NCBI GenBank assembly: GCA_004298295.1 | Contig: SCUH01000341.1 | Span: forward strand, 1 to 5,954 | DNA: 5,954 nt | From: Betaproteobacteria bacterium | GTDB lineage: Bacteria > Pseudomonadota > Gammaproteobacteria > Burkholderiales > SG8-39 | Direction of reading: 5' to 3' | Shown: positions 1 to 5,741 of the stretch, in pieces | Layout: each line of letters starts with the position of its first letter | Position numbering within the stretch: the stretch's first letter is position 1 | Notes under the pieces: generated by a model | Seen by the model: the letters and a program-made list of their open reading frames with translations, nothing else | The model's database searches: none | What the model was told of the DNA's origin: nothing | Made by a program: the position numbers and the translations under genes

Positions 1-1
1 C

Positions 2-1066
2 AAGGCGACGCTCGAATCGGAAATGGAGGCCGCGGTGGCGGGCGGCGTCACCAGCCTCGCCTGTCCGCCCGACACCGACCCGCCGCTCGATGAGCCGGGG
101 CTGGTCGACATGCTGCGGCGGCGCGCCAAAGCGCTGGCGCGGGCGCGCCTCTACCCGATCGGCGCGCTGACCACCAAGCTCGAGGGCGAGCGGCTCACGG
201 AAATGGCCGAGCTCGCCGCCGCGGGCTGCGTCGCGTTCTCGCAGGCCAACGTCGCGGTGAGCGACACGCAGGTGCTGTGGCGCGCGTTGCAGTACGCCGG
301 CACTTTCGGTTATCCGGTCTGGCTGCGCGCCGAGGACCCCTGGCTCGCGCGCGGCGGCGTGGCGCATGACGGCGAGGTCGCGACGCGCCTGGGACTCGCC
401 GGAATCCCGGCGTTCGCGGAAACGGTGGCGCTGGCGACGCTGATCGAGCTGGTGCGCTCGACCGGCACGCGCCTGCACGTGTGCCGTCTCTCGAGCGCCG
501 CCGGAGTGGCGCTGATGCGGGCGGCGCGCCGGGAAGGCTTGCCGGTGAGCTGCGACGTCGGCATCCATCACGTGCACCTTTCCGAGATGGACCTGGGTTA
601 CTTCGACGCCCAGTGCCGGCTCGAGCCGCCGCTGCGCAGCCAGCGCGACCGCGAAGCGCTGGCGCAGGCGCTCGCCGACGGCACCATCGATTGCGCCGTT
701 TCGGACCACACACCGGTCGACGACGATCACAAGCAGTTGCCGTTCGCCGAAGCCGAGCCCGGCGCCACCGGTCTGGAGCTGCTGCTGCCGCTTGCGTTGA
801 AGTGGGGCGTCGAGCGCAAGCTCGACCTGGCACAGACACTGGCGCGCGTCACCTGCGAGCCGGCCCGCATCCTCGGCGTCGAGGCCGGGCGACTCGCGCC
901 CGGAGCGCCGGCGGACATCGTCGTGTTCGATCCGCAAGCCGCATTCCGGGTCGCGCCGGAAGTCCTGCGCAGCCAGGGCAAGAACTCCCCGTTTCTCGGC
1001 TACGAGCTGGCGGGGCGGGTGCGCGCTACGCTGGTCGCGGGCAAGGTGGTCTACGAACAGCCGTGA
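2..1066 (+). CDS. pyrC': Dihydroorotase-like protein, probably non-catalytic PyrC'/PyrX type (5' partial)
   Basis: The gene is open from the left edge (first full codon at 2) and ends with TGA at 1064-1066. About 354 residues are visible. The family is about 420 residues long, so roughly 65-70 N-terminal residues, including the HxH metal motif region, lie outside the window. The amidohydrolase fold is clear: KATLESE at the start, then AEDPWLARGG, PPLRSQRDREAL, SDHTPVDDD and a C-terminal GAPADIVVFDP segment. Several catalytic positions look lost. The metal-bridging Asp of AFSDDG in active class I enzymes is Gln (AFSQAN, codon 242-244), and the His of the HVS motif is Arg (HVCRLSS, codon 485-487). 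The later HH (566-571) and the SDH Asp (704-706) remain. In Pseudomonas, similar inactive proteins assemble with PyrB (aspartate transcarbamoylase) and are needed for its dodecamer. That is the likely role here, in de novo pyrimidine synthesis in the cytoplasm. I infer pyrB just upstream. The family call is firm; inactivity is a motif-based inference. Confidence 0.88.
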   Translation, partial: KATLESEMEAAVAGGVTSLACPPDTDPPLDEPGLVDMLRRRAKALARARLYPIGALTTKLEGERLTEMAELAAAGCVAFSQANVAVSDTQVLWRALQYAGTFGYPVWLRAEDPWLARGGVAHDGEVATRLGLAGIPAFAETVALATLIELVRSTGTRLHVCRLSSAAGVALMRAARREGLPVSCDVGIHHVHLSEMDLGYFDAQCRLEPPLRSQRDREALAQALADGTIDCAVSDHTPVDDDHKQLPFAEAEPGATGLELLLPLALKWGVERKLDLAQTLARVTCEPARILGVEAGRLAPGAPADIVVFDPQAAFRVAPEVLRSQGKNSPFLGYELAGRVRATLVAGKVVYEQP

Positions 1067-1872
1067 GGTGGCTTGCGCTGGCTCTGGCGCTGACCCTCTC
1101 CGGTTGCGGCATGTTCGCGAAGCGCGAAGCGCCGCAGGCGACGCCCAAGGGCGGCTTCTACAAGGACGACGGTCCCGGCGATGCGCCGCCGCCGAATCTC
1201 GATGCGGTGCCCGATGCCGTGCCGCGCGACGAACCGCTGCACCGTTTCGCCAACCGGCCGTATCAGGTTTTCGGCCGCGATTACGTGCCGCTCGCCGCGG
1301 TCGGCCCGTTTCGCCAGCGCGGCAGGGCGAGCTGGTACGGACGGCGCTTCAATGGCGGCAAGACGTCGAGCGGCGAGCCGTACGACATGTACGCCATGAC
1401 CGCGGCGCATCCGACGCTGCCGATTCCGAGCTACGCGCGCGTCACCAATGTCGCCACCGGGCGCAGCGTGGTGGTGCGCATCAACGACCGCGGCCCGTTC
1501 CATGCCGACCGGGCGATCGATCTGTCCTACACCGCGGCCCACAAGCTCGGCTACGCGGAGGCGGGCGGTGCGCTGGTCGATATCGAGGCCATCGTGCCGG
1601 GCGAGAGCGTGGCGGCCGCGACGGCGCCAGCGCCGCCGCAAAAGGGGGTCTACCTGCAGCTCGGCGCATTTTCCGCGCGCGAGAGCGCGGAGAGCTTTCG
1701 CGCGCGCGTGCTGCGGGAGCTGGCCTGGCTGTCGGAGGCGATTCACGTCGTTGCGGGGGGCGCGCTCTACCGGTTGCATCTCGGCCCGTACCGCTCGTCG
1801 GATGAGGCGCGCCCGGTGGCCGATCGCATCCGCGCCGAGCTGAACGTGGCGCCGCTCGTCGTCGTGCGATAA
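1063..1872 (+). CDS. rlpA: RlpA septal lipoprotein, lytic transglycosylase family (DPBB + SPOR)
   Basis: This 269-residue protein starts at GTG 1063, overlapping the pyrC' stop by four bases (GTGA). That start gives a compact lipoprotein signal: MRW, a Leu/Ala-rich core, then lipobox L-S-G-C with Cys15 as the predicted lipidated residue. An Ala/Pro-rich spacer follows. The double-psi beta-barrel runs from about residue 87 to 175 (GRASWYG, GEPYDMYAMTAAHPTLP, RINDRGPF, DLSYTAAHKLG). The SPOR domain covers about 195-269 (GVYLQLGAFSARESAESF to the end). Residues matching those reported as important in Pseudomonas RlpA are present: Glu105, His116 and Asp142. This predicts a working lytic transglycosylase that cuts peptide-stripped ('naked') glycan strands, held in the outer membrane and drawn to the division septum by SPOR binding to denuded glycan. 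E. coli RlpA, by contrast, has no shown enzyme activity. The next gene is a D,D-carboxypeptidase, fitting a cell-wall block. The Shine-Dalgarno is weak (AAGGTGG near 1043-1049, rather far), so translational coupling to pyrC' is likely. Confidence 0.95.
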   Translation: MRWLALALALTLSGCGMFAKREAPQATPKGGFYKDDGPGDAPPPNLDAVPDAVPRDEPLHRFANRPYQVFGRDYVPLAAVGPFRQRGRASWYGRRFNGGKTSSGEPYDMYAMTAAHPTLPIPSYARVTNVATGRSVVVRINDRGPFHADRAIDLSYTAAHKLGYAEAGGALVDIEAIVPGESVAAATAPAPPQKGVYLQLGAFSARESAESFRARVLRELAWLSEAIHVVAGGALYRLHLGPYRSSDEARPVADRIRAELNVAPLVVVR

Positions 1873-1902
1873 TTCCGATTGCCTTTTTCGCTCCGAATCC
1901 CG

Positions 1903-3021
1903 ATGCTTCGAACGCTCGTCGCGATGCTGCTCGCACTGGCTGGCACGGCGGCGGCGCAGCAGCCGCCTTCCGTCATCGGACGCGCGTGGGTGCTCGCCGA
2001 CCTGACCAGCGGCCAGGTGATCGCCGCGCAACGGCCCGAGGAGCGCTTCGAGCCCGCTTCGCTCACCAAACTGATGACCGCGTACCTGGTGTTCGCGGCG
2101 CTGAAGGAAAAGAAGCTCACGCTCGAGCAGCCGGTGAATGTTTCCGAGCGCGCCTGGCGCGCCCCCGGCTCGCGCATGTTCATCGAGCCGCGCCAGCCGG
2201 TGTCGGTGGATGAACTGATCCGCGGCATGGTGGTGCAGTCGGGCAACGACGCCTGCATTGCGCTGGCCGAGGCGGTCGCCGGCTCGGAGGAGGTCTTCGC
2301 GCAGATGATGAACCGCGAGGCGCAGCGCCTGGGCATGCGCGAGACCAAGTTCATGAACGCCACCGGCCTGCCCGATCCGCAGCACTATTCCACGGCGCGC
2401 GACCTGCATCTGCTCGCCGCGGCGCTGATCCGCGATTTTGCCGCCGAATACGCGCTGTACTACACGCAGAAGGAGTTCCGCTACAACAACATCACGCAGC
2501 ACAACCGCAATCGCCTGCTGTGGCTCGACCCGACGGTCGACGGCGTCAAGACCGGCTACACCGAGGCCGCCGGCTACTGCCTGATCGCCTCCTCCAAGCG
2601 CGGACCGCGGCGCCTGCTCTCGGTGCTGCTGGGCTCGACTTCGGAGGCGGCGCGCGCGCAGGAATCGCAGAAACTGCTCAACTGGGGCTTCCAGTTCTTC
2701 GACGCCGTGAAGCTCTACGACAAGGGGCAGGCGGTGAAGGAGATCGAGGTCTGGAAGGGCGACCGGCGTCAGCTCAAGGCAGGCTTTGGCGCCGATCTCG
2801 TGGTCACGGTGCCCAAGGGGCAGGCCGACCGGATCAAGGCCGAACTGCTCGCGCAGCAGCCGCTGCTGGCGCCGGTGGCGCAAGGACAACGCGTCGGTTT
2901 GATGCGCGTCAGTTTCGACGGCAAGCCTTTCGGCGAATATCCGGTGGTCGCGCTCGAGGCGGCGGCGGCGGCGGGGATCTTCGGCCGCGCCTGGGATACA
3001 CTGAGACTGTGGCTCAAATAG
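1903..3021 (+). CDS. dacA: D-alanyl-D-alanine carboxypeptidase, PBP5/PBP6 family
   Basis: This 372-residue protein is a low-molecular-mass penicillin-binding protein that removes the terminal D-Ala from peptidoglycan pentapeptides in the periplasm. The ATG at 1903 gives a normal Sec signal peptide: MLRTL, a hydrophobic core, and AAA before Gln19 as probable cleavage site. An upstream in-frame TTG at 1879 would add eight residues and is less likely. All three serine acyl-enzyme motifs are present: SLTK (Ser53-Lys56), SGN (113-115) and KTG (216-218, in VDGVKTGYTEAAGY). A PBP5-type C-terminal beta domain follows (about 265-350). After an Ala5 linker, the tail IFGRAWDTLRLWLK looks like the amphipathic helix that anchors this family to the inner membrane. 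The gene lies 30 bases after rlpA and 10 bases before the aminotransferase. Order and length match E. coli dacA; dacC is an equally fair label, because paralogs cannot be told apart here. Confidence 0.95.
   Translation: MLRTLVAMLLALAGTAAAQQPPSVIGRAWVLADLTSGQVIAAQRPEERFEPASLTKLMTAYLVFAALKEKKLTLEQPVNVSERAWRAPGSRMFIEPRQPVSVDELIRGMVVQSGNDACIALAEAVAGSEEVFAQMMNREAQRLGMRETKFMNATGLPDPQHYSTARDLHLLAAALIRDFAAEYALYYTQKEFRYNNITQHNRNRLLWLDPTVDGVKTGYTEAAGYCLIASSKRGPRRLLSVLLGSTSEAARAQESQKLLNWGFQFFDAVKLYDKGQAVKEIEVWKGDRRQLKAGFGADLVVTVPKGQADRIKAELLAQQPLLAPVAQGQRVGLMRVSFDGKPFGEYPVVALEAAAAAGIFGRAWDTLRLWLK
2959..2973 (+). repeat. (GCG)5 trinucleotide run inside dacA
   Basis: Five perfect GCG codons encode Ala353-Ala357 in the linker between the PBP5 C-terminal domain and the membrane-anchoring helix. 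The run is in frame, so a gain or loss of units would change only the linker length. It is short and probably just reflects high GC and Ala preference. Confidence 0.6.
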
Positions 3022-3031
3022 CGGGGCAGGC

Positions 3032-3898
3032 ATGGTTTTCCTGAATGGAAAGTTCGTTCCGATCGGCGAGGCCATGGTGCCGGTGCTCGACCGCGGCTTC
3101 ATATTCGGCGACGGCGTGTACGAACTGGTGCCGGTGTATTCGCGCGTTCCGTTCCGGCTGGACGAGCATCTGGCGCGGCTGGACCGCAGCCTCGCCGCGG
3201 TGCGCATCCGCAACCCGTACACGCGGCAGCAATGGCGCAAGATCATCCGGCAGCTCGTCCTGCTGCAACCGCACGAAGACCAGGGCGTGTACTTCCAGGT
3301 GACGCGCGGCGTGGCGAAGCGCGACCACGCCTTTCCGCAGGGCGTCGAGCCGACCGTGTTCATCATGTCGAACCCGCTGGTCAATCCGGCGCGCGAGCTC
3401 GTCGAGCGCGGTGCCGAAGCGGTGAGCGCGGCCGACTACCGCTGGCACAAGTGCGACATCAAGTCGATCTCGCTCATCGGCAACGTGCTGCTGCGCCAGC
3501 TGTCCGCGGATGCGGGCGCGGCCGAGACCATCCTGTTTCGCGACGGCCGGCTCACCGAAGCCTCGGCATCGAACGTGTTCATCGTCCGCGGCGGCGTGAT
3601 CATGGGACCGCCGAAGTCGAACCTCATCCTGCCCGGCATCACCTACGACGTGGTGCTCGAGCTGTCCCGGGCGGCCGGCCTGCCACTCGAGATCCGCGAC
3701 CTCGGCGAGGCGGAGGTGCGCGCGGCGGAGGAGATCTGGGTCACCTCGTCGTCGAAGGAGGTGCTCGCGATCGTGCGGCTCGACGGCAAGCCGGTGGGCG
3801 AGGGCCGTCCCGGACCGGTGTTCAGGCGCATGTTCGAGCTCTACCAGGACTTCAAGAAGACCGTGATGCGCACCGGCAAGGAGAAAGCGGCGGCCTGA
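3032..3898 (+). CDS. dat: D-amino acid (D-alanine) aminotransferase, fold-type IV PLP enzyme
   Basis: This 288-residue cytoplasmic enzyme most likely interconverts D-Ala plus 2-oxoglutarate with pyruvate plus D-Glu, linking the two D-amino acids used for peptidoglycan. Landmarks line up almost residue for residue with Bacillus D-amino acid aminotransferase: Tyr30 in FGDGVYE, Arg97 and His99 in QVTRGVAKRDHAFP (the carboxylate trap of the D-specific enzymes), the PLP Schiff-base Lys144 in CDIKSISLIGN, and Glu176 in LTEASASNVF near the cofactor ring nitrogen. Branched-chain aminotransferases and aminodeoxychorismate lyases share the fold and the Lys but usually not the R-x-H pair, so those alternatives are less likely. 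The ATG at 3032 follows a G-rich GGGGCAGG stretch, 10 bases after dacA. The position right after a carboxypeptidase that liberates D-Ala suggests a part in D-Ala recycling or in D-Glu supply. That link is inference; a backup to MurI is also possible. Confidence 0.9.
   Translation: MVFLNGKFVPIGEAMVPVLDRGFIFGDGVYELVPVYSRVPFRLDEHLARLDRSLAAVRIRNPYTRQQWRKIIRQLVLLQPHEDQGVYFQVTRGVAKRDHAFPQGVEPTVFIMSNPLVNPARELVERGAEAVSAADYRWHKCDIKSISLIGNVLLRQLSADAGAAETILFRDGRLTEASASNVFIVRGGVIMGPPKSNLILPGITYDVVLELSRAAGLPLEIRDLGEAEVRAAEEIWVTSSSKEVLAIVRLDGKPVGEGRPGPVFRRMFELYQDFKKTVMRTGKEKAAA
3878..3883 (+). promoter_or_regulatory. Possible Shine-Dalgarno AAGGAG for ybeD, at long spacing
   Basis: AAGGAG is a full match to the ribosome-binding consensus but ends 15 bases before the ATG at 3899, further than the usual 5-9. 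It lies in the last codons of dat, encoding Lys-Glu near the C-terminus, so it may be fortuitous. With the TGA-ATG junction, re-initiation by ribosomes ending dat is the more probable route. Confidence 0.3.
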
Positions 3899-4165
3899 AT
3901 GTCCGAGGCCCTGGCGCCGCTCGCCTATCCCTGCCCGTTTCCGATCAAGGTGCTGGGGCGGCGGGCGCCGGGATTCGCGCAGCAGGTGGTGAGCATCGTG
4001 CTGCACCACGCGCCGGACTTCGAGCCGGCCAGCCTGGAGATGCGGCCGAGCCGCGAGGGCAACTACCTGAGCCTGACCTGCACCGTGCGCGCGATCTCGC
4101 GTGAGCAGCTCGACGGCCTTTACCGCGAGCTGTGCGACCACCCGGCCGTGGTGATGGTGCTTTGA
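3899..4165 (+). CDS. ybeD: YbeD / DUF493 family small protein
   Basis: An 88-residue protein of the YbeD/DUF493 family, nearly the same length as the 87-residue E. coli YbeD. Visible features are YPCPFPIKVLGRRAPGF near the N-terminus, a middle PSREGNYLSLTCTVRAIS strand-rich segment, and a C-terminal DGLYRELCDHPAVVMVL stretch. This is the pattern of a small ferredoxin-like alpha/beta fold resembling ACT-type domains. No catalytic residues are known and the biochemical role is unsettled. Its near-constant placement beside lipB suggests a link to lipoate metabolism, or a regulatory binding role, but that is association only. The ATG directly follows the dat stop (TGA-ATG), and its own TGA directly precedes the lipB ATG, so it is sandwiched without a spare base and probably translationally coupled on both sides. 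Confidence 0.9.
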   Translation: MSEALAPLAYPCPFPIKVLGRRAPGFAQQVVSIVLHHAPDFEPASLEMRPSREGNYLSLTCTVRAISREQLDGLYRELCDHPAVVMVL

Positions 4166-4795
4166 ATGCAGCTCGCCTCGGCACCCTGCGTCGTGAAACA
4201 TCTCGGCCGCGCCGAATACCTGCCGACCGCTGCGGCCATGCGCGCCTTCACCGCGCGCCGCGACGCCGGCACTGAAGACGAGCTCTGGATCGTCGAGCAC
4301 CCCCCGGTGTACACGCTCGGCGTCGGCGCTGATGCGGCGCACGGACCGAAAGGCGGGACGCGCATACCGGTGCTGCGCTGCGAACGCGGCGGCGACATCA
4401 CCTACCACGGCCCGGGACAGGTCGTGCTGTACGCCTTGCTCGATCTCGCGCGGCGCGGCATCCGGGTGCGCGAGTTCGTGTCGCTGCTGGAACAGTCGGT
4501 CATCGACCTGCTCGCCGAGCACGGCGTGGCCGGCGGGCGCCGCAGCGGCGCACCGGGTGTTTACGTCGCCGGCGCCAAGGTCGCTGCGCTCGGCCTGCGG
4601 GTGTCGCGCGGCCGCTGCTACCACGGCGTGTCACTCAACGTCGACATGGATCTGGCGCCGTTTGCCGCCATCGACCCCTGCGGCCTGCCGGGCCTGCGCG
4701 TGACGCAGACACGCGCCCTCGGCATCGACGCGTCGCCCGAAATCCTGGGCCCGCGGCTGGCGGCGATCGTGATGCGAAAGCTCGGCGATGCGTGA
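4166..4795 (+). CDS. lipB: Octanoyl-[acyl carrier protein]:protein N-octanoyltransferase
   Basis: This 209-residue cytoplasmic enzyme moves octanoate from acyl carrier protein to the lipoyl-domain lysine of enzymes such as pyruvate dehydrogenase E2 and glycine cleavage H protein, the first step of de novo lipoylation. The diagnostic family signature is intact: EHPPVYTLG near residue 44, RGGDITYHGPGQ at 74-85, and GAKVAALGLRVSRG with the conserved catalytic Lys138. HGVSLNVDMDL follows, and then the acyl-thioester Cys172 in IDPCG. Length is normal. The ATG at 4166 abuts the ybeD stop (4163-4165). The 3' end overlaps the lipA start by eight bases. The Lys/Cys pair separates LipB from the related ligase LplA, which lacks the Cys. 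No frameshift or unusual composition is seen. Confidence 0.97.
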   Translation: MQLASAPCVVKHLGRAEYLPTAAAMRAFTARRDAGTEDELWIVEHPPVYTLGVGADAAHGPKGGTRIPVLRCERGGDITYHGPGQVVLYALLDLARRGIRVREFVSLLEQSVIDLLAEHGVAGGRRSGAPGVYVAGAKVAALGLRVSRGRCYHGVSLNVDMDLAPFAAIDPCGLPGLRVTQTRALGIDASPEILGPRLAAIVMRKLGDA

Positions 4796-5741
4796 ACCCG
4801 GGGTGAAGCAAAAAGGCGCGGCGAAGATGACGCGCATCGCCGTCGAGAGCGCGCCGCTGGCGAAACCGGAATGGATCCGGGTGCGCGTCGCGGGCGCGGA
4901 TTCGCGCTTTCACGAAGTCAAGCGCATGCTGCGCGCGCAGCAGCTGCATACCGTGTGCGAGGAGGCGTCCTGTCCCAACATCGGCGAATGCTTCGGCAAG
5001 GGCACCGCGACCTTCATGATCCTCGGCGACGTCTGCACGCGGCGCTGCCCGTTCTGCGACGTCGCGCACGGCCGGCCGCTGGCGCCGGATGGCGGCGAGC
5101 CGGCGCATCTCGCCGAAAGCATCGCGCGCCTCGGCCTGAGTTATGTGGTCATCACGAGCGTCGACCGCGACGACCTGAAGGACGGCGGCGCGCAGCACTT
5201 CGTCGATTGCATCCGTGCCGTGCGCGCGCGCTCGCCGGCGACCACCATCGAGACGCTGGTGCCGGATTTTCGCGGCCGCCTCGAGCGCGCGCTGGACGTG
5301 CTGTGCGCCGCGCCGCCCGATGTCATGAACCACAACCTGGAGACGGTTCCGCGCCTGTACCGCCGCGCCCGCCCGGGCGGCGACTACCTGCACTCGCTCG
5401 CGCTGCTGCAGGCCTTCGGCCGTCGCCAGCGCGGCGTGCCGACCAAGTCCGGGCTGATGGTGGGGCTGGGGGAGACGGACGATGAAATCCTGCAGGTGAT
5501 GCGCGACCTGCGCGCACACGGCGTGGCGATGCTCACCATCGGCCAGTATCTCGCCCCCTCGCGCCATCACCTGCCGGTCGAGCGTTACGTGCCGCCGGAG
5601 ACTTTCGCGCGCTTCGAGCGCGAAGCCGCGGCGCTGGGCTTCACGCACGCGGCGGTGGGCGCCCTGGTGCGCTCCTCCTATCACGCCGAGCGCCAGGCGC
5701 ACGCGGCCGGCGTTGCCGCGCATGCTGCCGCAAAGCCTTAG
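4788..5741 (+). CDS. lipA: Lipoyl synthase, radical SAM enzyme
   Basis: This 317-residue iron-sulfur enzyme inserts two sulfurs at C6 and C8 of protein-bound octanoyl chains, completing lipoate after LipB. Both cluster motifs are intact: the auxiliary cluster C-x4-C-x5-C (Cys57, Cys62, Cys68 in CEEASCPNIGEC) and the radical SAM cluster C-x3-C-x2-C (Cys83, Cys87, Cys90 in CTRRCPFC). The C-terminal RSSY motif (295-298), which supplies the serine ligand of the auxiliary cluster, is also present. KSGLMVGLGE and LTIGQYLAPS complete the signature. I chose ATG 4788 because its extension VKQKGAAKMTRI matches a conserved betaproteobacterial LipA N-terminus. An internal ATG at 4827, with an AAGG ten bases upstream, is the alternative and would remove 13 residues. 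The start overlaps lipB by eight bases, and the end overlaps the next gene by 20 bases. The direct lipB-lipA pairing lacks the ybeF gene that separates them in E. coli. Confidence 0.97.
   Translation: MREPGVKQKGAAKMTRIAVESAPLAKPEWIRVRVAGADSRFHEVKRMLRAQQLHTVCEEASCPNIGECFGKGTATFMILGDVCTRRCPFCDVAHGRPLAPDGGEPAHLAESIARLGLSYVVITSVDRDDLKDGGAQHFVDCIRAVRARSPATTIETLVPDFRGRLERALDVLCAAPPDVMNHNLETVPRLYRRARPGGDYLHSLALLQAFGRRQRGVPTKSGLMVGLGETDDEILQVMRDLRAHGVAMLTIGQYLAPSRHHLPVERYVPPETFARFEREAAALGFTHAAVGALVRSSYHAERQAHAAGVAAHAAAKP

Noticed and set aside
481..1062. Upstream extension of the rlpA frame back to 481
   Set aside because: The frame is open only because of high GC. The translation there is Arg/Ala-rich and would bury the lipoprotein signal peptide; GTG 1063 gives a proper lipobox.
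1879..1881. TTG as start of dacA
   Set aside because: It would add eight residues before a signal peptide that already looks complete from ATG 1903, with no better ribosome-binding site.
1873..1902. Possible promoter or terminator between rlpA and dacA
   Set aside because: Only 30 bases, no clear -35/-10 pair, no inverted repeat followed by a T run. The short TTTTT is not preceded by a stem.
2146..2168. Short GC-rich inverted repeat around GCGCGCCTGGCGCGCCC
   Set aside because: Inside the dacA coding region, and such GCGC palindromes are frequent by chance at this base composition.
1051..3384. A 777-codon open frame on the - strand across rlpA, dacA and the start of dat
   Set aside because: It lies opposite three well-identified genes, is dominated by Arg/His/Gln/Ala as expected for the complement of GC-rich codons, and shows no recognisable domain. 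It is an artefact of extreme GC codon bias.
3232..4104. A 290-codon + strand frame overlapping dat and ybeD
   Set aside because: Out-of-frame shadow of dat, with a repetitive Arg/Ala/Gly composition and no family signature.
3014..4624. A 536-codon open frame on the - strand opposite dat, ybeD and lipB
   Set aside because: Same pattern of low-complexity His/Arg/Ala-rich translation and no motifs; the + strand carries three intact families with catalytic residues.
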